Shown here one piece after another: positions 11,485-18,568 of a DNA stretch of 20,267 bases (its first letter is position 1; each line of letters starts with the position of its first letter). The stretch lies in the IMG/VR virus record IMGVR_UViG_3300020172_000234, positions 1-20,267 of that record; one strand, 5' to 3'. This stretch comes from a virus. Both the position numbers and the translations under genes were made by a program. The notes beneath the pieces were generated by a model, which was given only the letters and a program-made list of their open reading frames with translations, had not been told where the DNA came from and made no database searches.

Positions 11485-11871
11485 ATGTCTGACGAACGTA
11501 AGTACCCCAACTTAATGCGAAACAGGTATGCAACGCATATAGACTTTAGAGACTTTAAGGGATTGATAGAAAGTAATCCACGAGCAGTACCATCCAATCT
11601 GGATATGGTGTTTGAACGAAAAGGATACTTCTTGGTTGGTGAATGGAAAAGACCTAATGAGTCTATTTCTCTTGGTCAACAAATCCTATTAAAGTCTTTA
11701 TCAAGAGTGCCAAGGTTTACAGTCCTCGTAATCGTTGGCTCTACAGAAGAAGTAACTGAAGTACGAACAATTTTTAAAGTAACCAATGGAGGGTGTCAGA
11801 AACTAGGGTCTGGTCTTGATTGTCTAAAAGGACTGGTATCCATGTGGTATGACTACGCAAATGAACATTAA
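11485..11871 (+). CDS. Putative PD-(D/E)XK nuclease of the recombination module
   Basis: In this 128-residue protein the segment SNLDMVFERKGYFLVGEWKR (37-56) fits a PD-(D/E)XK core, with D40, then E53-W-K55 as the E-x-K pair. SLGQQILLKSLSR (62-74) supplies the usual downstream helix with Gln. Strand-like FTVLVIVG follows. The length fits a minimal nuclease or resolvase. Following ERF and an SSB-like protein, it could resect ends or cut recombination joints. I do not recognise a closer family. It starts 23 bases after the SSB-like stop, and its 3' end overlaps the next gene by 23 bases. Confidence 0.6.
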   Translation: MSDERKYPNLMRNRYATHIDFRDFKGLIESNPRAVPSNLDMVFERKGYFLVGEWKRPNESISLGQQILLKSLSRVPRFTVLVIVGSTEEVTEVRTIFKVTNGGCQKLGSGLDCLKGLVSMWYDYANEH

Positions 11872-12163
11872 AGACGCTTTTAACAAAATCTTTCCACGAG
11901 TAAGAAGCACAGACCCTGTAACCTCATTTGAGGCAGCAGAGTCCATCAAGCCTTCTGTTCACTACCAAACCATCTTAGAGTGCCTACAAACGCATGGTGC
12001 GCTTGGTAAAGACGGAATATCAGCAAAGACTAACCTAGATGGTAATCAAGTTGCTAGACGATTGAATGAAATGAAAATTATTGGCTTGATTGAACTAACA
12101 GGTAACACAGTTAAATCCAACTCTGGACGCAACGAAAGAGAATGGAATGTCGTTAAGAAATAA
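11849..12163 (+). CDS. Winged-helix protein ending the rightward operon
   Basis: This 104-residue protein (or 100 from the ATG at 11861) contains RVRSTDPVTSFEAAESIKPS (17-36), a DP.TS..AA motif frequent in phage winged-helix proteins. It is followed by YQTILECLQTHGALGKDGIS, a helical hairpin into the recognition region QVARRLNEMKIIGLIE, and a wing (TGNTVKSNSGRNEREW). DNA binding is likely and the target unknown. Its 3' end overlaps the convergent endolysin gene by 11 bases, so there is no room for a separate terminator between the operons. Confidence 0.75.
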   Translation: MTTQMNIKDAFNKIFPRVRSTDPVTSFEAAESIKPSVHYQTILECLQTHGALGKDGISAKTNLDGNQVARRLNEMKIIGLIELTGNTVKSNSGRNEREWNVVKK

Positions 12164-12752
12164 GAACACTAAGTGCGTGACGGATATGCTTTTCTCTATC
12201 TGCCAAACCTATGAAACCTCCGTTGATTTTTTTGGTCATGCCTTTGTAGTCTTCAACATCCGCAAAGTTATTTAACTTGTGAGTGTTCCAAAAAAAGCCA
12301 GCAGTAAGAGCAGCGTATTTAGGAGTAGACACTAGGTCAGGATTCATTACAAAGTCCTCTCCTAGTGCCTGTCCTGCGTGATAGTACCCTGCGTGACCTG
12401 TGGTTTGGAAAAGACCCCTGCCTCGGAAACGAAACCCATCCCCTGAAGCCTCATCTCTGTTTCCCATACGATTGGCGTAAACAGAATTGGCAATTTTTTT
12501 AGCGTCCTTCTCATACTGCTTGGCAAACTCTAAAGTCGGGAAACGCTTAGGCCACACCTTCATTAAAGTCTCAGCACGATAGTTTAAGTTTTCAACAAGC
12601 ATCTTAAAGTTACCACTCTCATGTGCAGCTTGTCCAATAAAAGACGCTTGCTGAGCAGGTGTAACAATATTGAAACGCTCAAAAGTCTCGTTCAGAGCAT
12701 CTGTCCACACAGGGTCAATGTGTAGCTTTTTTAGTTGGTCAGGACTTATCAT
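12153..12752 (-). CDS. Endolysin, glycoside hydrolase family 19 (chitinase-like lysozyme)
   Basis: This 199-residue enzyme should cut cell-wall peptidoglycan at lysis. The family 19 layout is visible: FIGQAAHESGNFKMLVENLN (38-57) with catalytic E45, then NRMGNRDEASGDGFRFRGRG (94-113) and LFQTTGHAGY (114-123), the substrate-cleft segment. A late WNTHKLNNFAD and KINGGFIGLADREK complete it. No signal peptide or membrane anchor is seen, so release should depend on a holin. The start at 12752 overlaps the Rz gene end by 14 bases. It is the last gene of the leftward late block and converges with the early operon. Confidence 0.93.
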   Translation of the reverse strand: MISPDQLKKLHIDPVWTDALNETFERFNIVTPAQQASFIGQAAHESGNFKMLVENLNYRAETLMKVWPKRFPTLEFAKQYEKDAKKIANSVYANRMGNRDEASGDGFRFRGRGLFQTTGHAGYYHAGQALGEDFVMNPDLVSTPKYAALTAGFFWNTHKLNNFADVEDYKGMTKKINGGFIGLADREKHIRHALSVLIS

Positions 12753-13236
12753 TCAACAAATCTCTCATTGAGTTATACGAGTCAACACACGCATTTAAAG
12801 CTGCTGTGTTCCTATCCCCCTGCGCTACTATTTCGGCAATGGCTTCGATGGTTGCTCTTTCGGCATCAGAAGCTGTGTCAGCCTGTCTGTCAGGTTCACT
12901 GGTTGCTTTTGTATCTGTGCTGGCAATGGGGGAACTTGTGGGGGCTTGTACACTACTTGCGGGGCAGAGGCGCAACTTGCCAGCACTATTGGCAACAGCA
13001 AGAGCAGTAGTTTTTTTGTTGATAGCATCATTAGCCTCCTGTAATTTACTAGCGTTTTCGTTCAGCTTTTCGTTTAACTTCTGTTCAGTCTGCCTAGCTT
13101 CCTCGTTCTTTTTGGCAATGGCTATCTGCATCTCTTTATCCCTGTCTGACCAGCCAAAGTGATAACCCCCACGATAACTGCCAAACAATGCAATAGCCAC
13201 AGCTAAAGCAATATAGGGTAAAGGTATGCCAAACAT
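12739..13236 (-). CDS. Rz: Rz-like inner-membrane spanin
   Basis: This i-spanin-type protein of 165 residues has an N-terminal membrane span (PYIALAVAIALFG, 7-19). A long charged coiled coil follows (DKEMQIAIAKKNEEARQTEQ onward to about 75), then a low-complexity linker rich in Ser/Thr/Pro and a helical C-terminus (AERATIEAIAEIVAQGDRNT). i-Spanins join with o-spanins to fuse inner and outer membranes at the end of lysis, so the host should be Gram-negative. The o-spanin gene is nested inside in another frame, as in lambda. The ATG at 13236 overlaps the upstream stop (TAATG). Confidence 0.88.
   Translation of the reverse strand: MFGIPLPYIALAVAIALFGSYRGGYHFGWSDRDKEMQIAIAKKNEEARQTEQKLNEKLNENASKLQEANDAINKKTTALAVANSAGKLRLCPASSVQAPTSSPIASTDTKATSEPDRQADTASDAERATIEAIAEIVAQGDRNTAALNACVDSYNSMRDLLNDKS
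12828..13031 (-). CDS. Rz1: Rz1-like outer-membrane lipoprotein spanin, nested in Rz
   Basis: This 67-residue frame lies wholly within the Rz gene in a different register. It has a lipoprotein signal MMLSTKKLLLLLLPIVLASC with a LASC lipobox, so the mature protein is lipid-attached at the Cys. The mature part is Pro-rich (YKPPQVPPLPAQIQKQP), as expected for o-spanins. A strong AGGAGG ribosome-binding site precedes the ATG at 13031, evidence that the nested frame is truly translated. It would pair with Rz across the periplasm. Confidence 0.9.
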   Translation of the reverse strand: MMLSTKKLLLLLLPIVLASCASAPQVVYKPPQVPPLPAQIQKQPVNLTDRLTQLLMPKEQPSKPLPK

Positions 13237-13730
13237 TAGTCAGCCTCTTTTCTTGCAGCAGCTAATTTCTCTCTCTCATGGTCATCTTCCATATGCTCTG
13301 GAGGAGTAGTCGGAGGAGGAGGAGGAGTCCAAGATTCATCTAGTTCAGGATTAACCCACTTAGGCAAATCATTGTTAGGCGCAGTCCATGTTTGTGAAGC
13401 GTTATAGCTACTCTGGTAGCCTTGCATTGGCTGACAGATAGGTTGTGTTGGAGGAGGAGTCCCAAAAGCCTTAGATGCCGCACCTGCTGCCCTTTTAGTC
13501 ATCACACCACCAATACCGCCCACGATAAGCAGAACAATGTCGTTTAGCATCTTGGTGTAGGCTTGGTCAATCGGGGCCATGCTCTTAATCGGTTGAGTCA
13601 CAAAAGTTACCGAATAAAGCAAAGCAATTACGATAAAGCACAGGATACAAGTGACCACAATGACCACAAAGCCCCACACCCTGACTTCAAATTCTTCAGT
13701 TGTTAGGTTTGGTTTCGGGCTGGATGTCAT
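13236..13730 (-). CDS. Two-span membrane protein with Pro-rich tail in the lysis cassette
   Basis: The start is taken at the ATG at 13730, which has GGAG ten bases upstream; a TTG at 13757 is weaker. The 164-residue protein has a strong span VWGFVVIVVTCILCFIVIAL (17-36) and a second hydrophobic stretch MLNDIVLLIVGGIGGVMT (59-76). The C-terminal tail is rich in Pro and Gln (TPPPTQPICQPMQGY, WTPPPPPTTPPE) and ends in charged residues. Two spans in a lysis cassette make a holin or holin-antagonist possible, though the long tail is unusual for a holin. The (GGA)n-like DNA at 13300-13330 encodes the Pro run. Confidence 0.72.
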   Translation of the reverse strand: MTSSPKPNLTTEEFEVRVWGFVVIVVTCILCFIVIALLYSVTFVTQPIKSMAPIDQAYTKMLNDIVLLIVGGIGGVMTKRAAGAASKAFGTPPPTQPICQPMQGYQSSYNASQTWTAPNNDLPKWVNPELDESWTPPPPPTTPPEHMEDDHEREKLAAARKEAD

Positions 13731-13899
13731 TGATTTTTTTCTCCAAGATGGGTGCAACTAAATACTCTGGACATTGCTGAGTAAACAAACATTTAGGTTT
13801 CTGACATTCCTCGGCATGAAAGTGGTCAGGGTTTTGACACTTGTACCTGTACCTGTCTTCGCATCCTGTGAGCAAAAGTAACAACAGTAGATATTTCAT
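13696..13899 (-). CDS. Small Cys-rich lipoprotein
   Basis: This 67-residue protein has a very short lipoprotein signal MKYLLLLLLLTGCEDRYRYK, with LTGC as the lipobox. The mature part CQNPDHFHAEECQKPKCLFT followed by QQCPEYL has five more cysteines that could form disulfides in the periplasm. The start at 13899 overlaps the stop of the 49-aa gene (ATGA). Short lipoproteins with this Cys pattern recur in phage lysis regions as far as I recall; no function is known. Superinfection exclusion or envelope modification would be guesses. Confidence 0.75.
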   Translation of the reverse strand: MKYLLLLLLLTGCEDRYRYKCQNPDHFHAEECQKPKCLFTQQCPEYLVAPILEKKINDIQPETKPNN

Positions 13900-14045
13900 A
13901 TTGGCAATCTTTCAAGAATTGCGTTAACAATTCTGTCTGACAGAAAATTGGGTAAGACTTTCAAAACATCTAAAAACAAATTCGTAGCCCACCAAGCACC
14001 AACAATCTTAAAAGCCATGTCAGCAGTCTTTTGGTATTCATTCAC
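13896..14045 (-). CDS. 49-aa protein joined by overlaps to both neighbours
   Basis: A GTG at 14045 overlaps the upstream stop (GTGA) and the TGA overlaps the lipoprotein ATG (ATGA), so the frame exactly fills the apparent gap 13900-14041. It reads MNEYQKTADMAFKIVGAWWA then TNLFLDVLKVLPNFLSDRIV and NAILERLPI. The middle is hydrophobic and amphipathic, suggesting a membrane-associated peptide. Function unknown. The double coupling makes it more than a chance frame. Confidence 0.65.
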   Translation of the reverse strand: MNEYQKTADMAFKIVGAWWATNLFLDVLKVLPNFLSDRIVNAILERLPI

Positions 14046-14530
14046 CGACCACACCTGTTGGTAGCGCAGTGGTCTAGCACCTCATAGATGCCATAAGCGC
14101 AAAGAACAATTGCAAGCACCAGTCCACCAAGCATTAGGCCAAGTTCTAGGTCTTCTTGGTCTGCCTTCTTTTTACGTTCAGCCGCTTCTTTCTCTCGCCT
14201 AGCGTTGTGAGCATCTTCTACATCCATTGCTTGCGCTCTGGCTTTAATCTTTGCCCATACGTCCATTTTGTTGGCTTGAAAGAACAACATCTGAAGTTCC
14301 TTCTCAAACTCACGAGTAGCCTCCAGAGCCATCTCAATCTCGATAGCCATACCCATGCTAGAGCCACCCTTCTTGGCAGCGGCTACGGCTTTGGTAGCCT
14401 CACTCTTAGCATTGAAATACTTACCCAGAAGCGGGCCAAGGCTTGCCACATCGTCCACAGTCTTGGACGCTTGCTTGATTAGCTTAACTGCTGACTGTAT
14501 GCCAGCTAGGGCTGTTACTGGGTCAATCAT
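14042..14530 (-). CDS. Phage protein with MIDPVTA N-terminus and C-terminal membrane span
   Basis: The ATG at 14530 is chosen because it overlaps the stop of the 37-aa gene (ATGA). The 162-residue protein begins MIDPVTALAGIQSAVKLIKQ, a start I recall from a family of uncharacterised proteins in T7-like and other marine/freshwater phages. The middle (MAIEIEMALEATREFEKELQ, 61-80) is a helical coiled-coil region, followed by a highly charged stretch (HNARREKEAAERKKKADQED). The C-terminus has one membrane span (LMLGGLVLAIVLCAYGIY, about 131-148). It lies between fibre and lysis genes. The role is unknown. Confidence 0.75.
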   Translation of the reverse strand: MIDPVTALAGIQSAVKLIKQASKTVDDVASLGPLLGKYFNAKSEATKAVAAAKKGGSSMGMAIEIEMALEATREFEKELQMLFFQANKMDVWAKIKARAQAMDVEDAHNARREKEAAERKKKADQEDLELGLMLGGLVLAIVLCAYGIYEVLDHCATNRCGR

Positions 14531-14640
14531 GGAAACGCCCAAACAATGATGTAACTACAGAACATGATAAAACAAATGAAAAAAGCCAGAGCAACAATAG
14601 GCTCTAGCCAATCTATTATTTTTTTATCAAGGTCTGCCAT
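14527..14640 (-). CDS. 37-aa single-span membrane peptide
   Basis: The frame reads MADLDKKIIDWLEPIVALAF then FICFIMFCSYIIVWAFP, a charged N-terminus and one long hydrophobic helix. The ATG at 14640 lies 25 bases inside the holin-like gene end and the TGA overlaps the next ATG. It fills the otherwise unexplained stretch 14541-14615. It may be a small holin-cassette peptide; the function is not established. Confidence 0.6.
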   Translation of the reverse strand: MADLDKKIIDWLEPIVALAFFICFIMFCSYIIVWAFP

Positions 14641-14840
14641 ATAGCACCAGCAGCCATGACCAAGCCACTAATCCATAGAATAGGTTTAGCAAGTGAAGCA
14701 ATCCATCCCAATACCTTAACAGCACCTTGAGCAGCGTCTATAGCCTCCACAAGACCTTTAGTATTGTTGTCAATTCTGTCAACCTTTTGCTCTACAGCAA
14801 TTAGTCTTTCATAGATTTGTTCATGGCTTACATCGCTCAT
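14616..14840 (-). CDS. Holin-like protein (coiled coil plus C-terminal membrane span)
   Basis: This 74-residue protein starts MSDVSHEQIYERLIAVEQKV followed by DRIDNNTKGLVEAIDAAQGA, a short coiled coil, and ends with a hydrophobic region VLGWIASLAKPILWISGLVM plus AAGAIWQTLIKK (43-74). This layout is like XhlA-type and related phage holin or lysis-associated proteins. It precedes the lysis genes, which supports a holin role. AGGTGACGT lies upstream of the ATG at 14840. The other membrane proteins of the cassette could also be the holin. Confidence 0.68.
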   Translation of the reverse strand: MSDVSHEQIYERLIAVEQKVDRIDNNTKGLVEAIDAAQGAVKVLGWIASLAKPILWISGLVMAAGAIWQTLIKK

Positions 14841-14872
14841 ACGTCACCTATTGATATAGTCATGATTTTTCC

Positions 14873-15880
14873 TTAACTAGCTTTAATTGCTATGTAAATG
14901 TAGTTGCTACCCGCAGAATTTATTGCATTGCCCACACTACCAGTAATTGTCATGCCTGTAGCTGTAGCAATTATGACTGGAGCTGTAAGGCTATTTTCAG
15001 CATCGGATAAATTTGGAGCTAATGTAAAAGCAGAACCTGTTGATGGCATCCCTCGTGTCACATCAAGAATTTGCCAATTTGAAGAATTTGTTATATTTTT
15101 TACCAGCACCCATTGAACTTGATAGCCTAGATTTATATCTACGTTACTGGCAGAACCCGCATAAGACCCGCATGAAATTGCATTTCCTCCAACAAATCCA
15201 CCTGCGTCATGGGCGAATATGTAGGCTACGTATGTGCCACCATTTTCATTGCCTTGGCTGTTGCTTCCCACAGTAAAGACTGTAGATGTTGGCTCGGTGT
15301 TGTTCCAGTAAGCAGTTAGCGTACTAGTAGCAGACGTTAGGTTTAAACGCAAAGCACCCGTTGCCCCGATTGACCTGTGGTACACGCCCCAGTTTTCTAT
15401 TGCATCTGTACGCTTAACAATAATACATCCAACAGCCCCGCCCAACGAATGAGCAATATTCTGTGTTGTGCCATTGCCCGTATAAGTCACAATATCAAAG
15501 AACTTTGGTTGCTTACGGAATGTCCATGCAACGTAATTAGTGCTTGCTGCGTTTGAAAAAGGATTTGAACCAGTTGTAAAGCCTGTACTGCTAACAGATT
15601 GAATAAGACCACTGTATGAAAATTGAGCTGAAGTTGTGCTTGATGCAAGTCCAGTTGAATCACCAAATCCACGAGCAGAATCTTGCAATAGATGGTCTAC
15701 TGTTGAAAAAGTGCCTGAACGAGCTTTTGCCCAAATCAATCCACCTTTGGTAGACACATCAATGTTATTGGTAATGGTCTGTGTAGAGCCATTTCCCGTG
15801 TAAAGCGTTGTGCTAAAAACCTCGGAAATATTAACTGGTATAGCTCCACCAGCTTGAAAAGCGTTAAGTGCGGCAAACAT
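14873..15880 (-). CDS. Tail fibre/appendage protein with DUF7483-like repeats
   Basis: The 335-residue protein is rich in Ser, Thr, Gly and Asn and poor in charge, typical of beta-structured phage appendages. It contains two related openings, TTLYTGNGSTQTITNNIDVS (25-44) and DIVTYTGNGTTQNIAHSLGG (129-148). Each is followed by a G-I/L-I-x-x-K/A type strand and a H.L.D or VYH.S segment, so it looks internally duplicated. This YTGNG...I pattern matches DUF7483-type fibre domains. It is probably a receptor-contacting part of the tail. The start overlaps the previous fibre gene stop by one base (TAATG). Confidence 0.72.
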   Translation of the reverse strand: MFAALNAFQAGGAIPVNISEVFSTTLYTGNGSTQTITNNIDVSTKGGLIWAKARSGTFSTVDHLLQDSARGFGDSTGLASSTTSAQFSYSGLIQSVSSTGFTTGSNPFSNAASTNYVAWTFRKQPKFFDIVTYTGNGTTQNIAHSLGGAVGCIIVKRTDAIENWGVYHRSIGATGALRLNLTSATSTLTAYWNNTEPTSTVFTVGSNSQGNENGGTYVAYIFAHDAGGFVGGNAISCGSYAGSASNVDINLGYQVQWVLVKNITNSSNWQILDVTRGMPSTGSAFTLAPNLSDAENSLTAPVIIATATGMTITGSVGNAINSAGSNYIYIAIKAS

Positions 15881-16524
15881 TATGGGGTATATCCTTGTGC
15901 GATATTGCCATACCAGTTAGTGCTATCAGCTACAAAAGACAATATGTCTAACCTATTTGCATTAGCCGTTATGGTAGGTGCGCCAACAGTTCCCCACTTC
16001 ACACCAGTAAATGTTGCAGTTCTGTTGCCTGTGCCATCTTGTCTAAGCAACAAGATAAAAGACTTACCAGCCACAACAGTTGGCATGGTGAAAGTGCAGT
16101 TACCAGTTAAAGTAGCTGTCTGGACTGTTCCGTTTGTCAAAGCAATAGTCTGTGATGTTCCTGTGTTACCAATCGCAACAACACTCTCAACATAGTTCGT
16201 AACAGTTGGGTTTGTCAGGGTCTTGTTTGTTAGTGTCTCTGTTCCAGTTGGAGTAACGTAATCAGTACCAGCCGTAGCAGCACTAAAGGCAGATGTTCCG
16301 TTACCCTTAACGATACCAGTTAGCGTACCAACACCAGTACCACCAGCAGAGACAGCCGTGTAGTCACCAGATGTACCTGCTTGCCAATCCTTTAACTGAG
16401 CCATTAAAGTACGGATAGCATTGTTGATGCCAGAAGGCGCACAGCCCTCGTCAATGTTAATGCCAGCAATATCTGTATTACTGTTAGCGGTACTGCTGTA
16501 CTCTGAAATCTTTGTCTTTGGCAT
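15880..16524 (-). CDS. Tail fibre protein
   Basis: The 214-residue protein starts MPKTKISEYSSTANSNTDIA, then INIDEGCAPSGINNAIRTLM (23-42), an N-terminal type often seen in fibres that attach to the tail. Next is a Thr/Gly-rich shaft with SAGGTGVGTLTGIVKGNGTS (59-78) and ETLTNKTLTNPTV (95-107), the repeated segment found in many phage fibres. The C-terminal part (TATLTGNCTFTMP, LLLRQDGTGNRTATF, NWYGNIAQGY) resembles fibre head domains. It probably works with the following gene in host recognition. Confidence 0.8.
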   Translation of the reverse strand: MPKTKISEYSSTANSNTDIAGINIDEGCAPSGINNAIRTLMAQLKDWQAGTSGDYTAVSAGGTGVGTLTGIVKGNGTSAFSAATAGTDYVTPTGTETLTNKTLTNPTVTNYVESVVAIGNTGTSQTIALTNGTVQTATLTGNCTFTMPTVVAGKSFILLLRQDGTGNRTATFTGVKWGTVGAPTITANANRLDILSFVADSTNWYGNIAQGYTP

Positions 16525-16534
16525 ATTAGTCCTA

Positions 16535-18568
16535 TTATGGGTTAGCCATACCAGTTAAATCTACACGATATGGTTTCTCAGTATCCAACAATCCAGTCAT
16601 TGTAGATGCACCTGTTAAACCAGCAGCTTTTCTAGCTTCTTGTTCAAGCAAGTATTTTTCATAAGCACTTAATGCTTTTAAAGTTTCAATATTTGCTCTT
16701 GGGTCACCAAGTTTAAATAGCATTGGGCCAAGTTCTTCTGCTGTTTGACCAGCAACACCTTGACCTTGAGCCTTCAAATAACCAAGCGTTCCCCTAAGTG
16801 GGCCTTGCTCAATCAGTTGACCAATAAAACTAGGCTCTGCTTCTAAACCTTGACCAGCAATCTGTCTTTCAAATGTTGCAGAATTACCCAAAATTTTCTC
16901 TTGAGTTTTACGCATCATTGATTCAGTCATCATGTCTTTTTCAAACTGCTTGAAAGTAGCGTCATCTGGGAACAATGAGGAAACTCGTGAACGCTCTGCT
17001 GGTGAACCAAATATGCGCTTACGAATGTCAGCAGTATCTTTGGCAGTTGTAATTTTTTCTTTTACAGCATCCAAAGCACCAACCTTATAAGCCTCTTGCT
17101 CAGATGCAGATAGCTTTGCAAATGTTCTGTTTGCTTCTGATGCTGTCTGTTTGTAGAAGTCTTTACCTAACTTAGTAGCATCAAGTAATTCTGCCTCACC
17201 CGCAAATGCTGCTCTAGCCCTACCAAAGTCAGGAACAGCAGTATCTAACTCAGACAAGAATTCGTTTTTCTTGTTTTTGTAAATAGTTCCTAGTTTAGAA
17301 ACTTTGCCAAATGCGTCTGTTTCGGCATCAATAAGAACATCAAGACCACGCTTAATGTTATCAAGAGTTTCAACAGTAGGACGAGACATATCTACTGTGC
17401 GACCTTCAGCCGCCAATAGTTCTTGCGCTTTCTTTGTCGCAGTCTTGAATTGTGGTAGTTCTAAATACTTTAATACGCTAGGCTCTGTTACCTCGCCATA
17501 AGCATAAGCCTTTTGGTAAAGTGGTGAAGACACTTGTTTTTGTCTTTGAGCAATAGCTGCTGTGTATTCAAATGGGTCTGTAAAGCCACCCAAGTATTTA
17601 GAAATATCAGCTTGGATTCGCTCTCCCTGACCTGCGGCTCGTTCTTCAAGTGCGGTCTTAGCCACTTGTCTGGCTGTACTTGGATACTTCTGAGCAACAT
17701 CAGCAAGTGACCTAACATTTTCACCTGCAATATCAGCAATTCCTACTGGCTTAGTGGTGCGAGTAATTGTCTTTTCTAAGTTAGCAGAAGCAAGAATCAT
17801 CTTCTCTAAGTCAGCAGGGCTTACCTTGTCACGATACAAAGCCTCTAAAAGTTTAGCTTTTGCACGATTTGCATAGTCAACGCTTTGACCAGTAGCCATA
17901 CCAACAGCTTTACCAACTTGCTGAAGAACAGGAATACCGCTAGTTACGTCAACAACTTTACTACCAGCAGCCCCAATACCCTTTGTAACTACAGGTGCAG
18001 CACCGCCTACAAGACCCCCAAGAGTACCACCAGCTTGTGCGCCAGCCACACGCTCACCAACCCCCGCAGCACCAGCACCACCGAGTGCGCCAGTAAGTGC
18101 GCCTGTGACAGCAGATGCACCAGCCGTAACTCCCGCACGAACCAATGGTGCAGCATCTTTAGCCATTTGTGCATATCTAGCTGTTCCCAAGAATGGCAAT
18201 AATGCGTATGGCAATCCACCTGCAATCTCAGTAGCCAATGCAGTCTTAGGATTTTGTTGACCATATCTTTGTTTAGCGAATTCAAGAGCAGCCATGTTTT
18301 GCTCATACGTACCTTGACCAGCCAATGACTTTGTTAATGCTTCTAATTCATCAGCAAAACCAAATGTTGCGCCTTGAGCCAATGAACGTCCTGCACCATA
18401 CTCAGAAGTCCTACCACCAGATTGCTTAACAAGGTCTAATGCTTTAGCAAAAGAGTCTTGAGTAAATCCTTCTTCTTTTAGATACTTGTTAACGTCATCA
18501 ATGGGTGCTTTCTTATCAATCATCTTGATAAGATTTTGCTTAACTCGTTCAACATTTTCGTAAGCCAT
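16535..18568 (-). CDS. Internal virion / DNA-ejection-type protein
   Basis: The 677-residue protein begins MAYENVERVKQNLIKMIDKK and contains GRSLAQGATFGFADELEALT (60-79), a motif I associate with phage internal proteins. A long Gly/Ala-rich hydrophobic region follows (112-205, for example GVTAGASAVTGALTGALGGA), suitable for membrane insertion. The rest is helical with many charged residues. Such proteins in short-tailed phages are stored in the head and injected to form a channel, like P22 gp7/gp16/gp20 or T7 core proteins. Homology to a specific one cannot be claimed. The ATG at 18568 overlaps the upstream stop (TAATG). Confidence 0.65.
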   Translation of the reverse strand: MAYENVERVKQNLIKMIDKKAPIDDVNKYLKEEGFTQDSFAKALDLVKQSGGRTSEYGAGRSLAQGATFGFADELEALTKSLAGQGTYEQNMAALEFAKQRYGQQNPKTALATEIAGGLPYALLPFLGTARYAQMAKDAAPLVRAGVTAGASAVTGALTGALGGAGAAGVGERVAGAQAGGTLGGLVGGAAPVVTKGIGAAGSKVVDVTSGIPVLQQVGKAVGMATGQSVDYANRAKAKLLEALYRDKVSPADLEKMILASANLEKTITRTTKPVGIADIAGENVRSLADVAQKYPSTARQVAKTALEERAAGQGERIQADISKYLGGFTDPFEYTAAIAQRQKQVSSPLYQKAYAYGEVTEPSVLKYLELPQFKTATKKAQELLAAEGRTVDMSRPTVETLDNIKRGLDVLIDAETDAFGKVSKLGTIYKNKKNEFLSELDTAVPDFGRARAAFAGEAELLDATKLGKDFYKQTASEANRTFAKLSASEQEAYKVGALDAVKEKITTAKDTADIRKRIFGSPAERSRVSSLFPDDATFKQFEKDMMTESMMRKTQEKILGNSATFERQIAGQGLEAEPSFIGQLIEQGPLRGTLGYLKAQGQGVAGQTAEELGPMLFKLGDPRANIETLKALSAYEKYLLEQEARKAAGLTGASTMTGLLDTEKPYRVDLTGMANP

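Noticed and set aside
12735-13162. Plus-strand frames opposite the spanin genes (91 and 118 aa)
   Set aside because: They are antisense shadows of Rz/Rz1 with composition explained by the real genes; no start signals.
13300-13335. GGA-rich microsatellite-like stretch
   Set aside because: It is explained by the run of Pro codons in the membrane protein encoded on the minus strand.
14568-14629. Plus-strand AGAGC/GCTCT hairpin followed at a distance by a T-run
   Set aside because: No plus-strand gene precedes it, the T-run is about 14 bases away, and the stretch codes for the 37-aa peptide on the other strand.
15880-16524. Repeated Thr/Gly-rich DNA in the fibre gene as a possible diversity-generating template repeat
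   Set aside because: No reverse transcriptase or matching variable repeat is seen in the window; repeats fit ordinary fibre shaft sequence.
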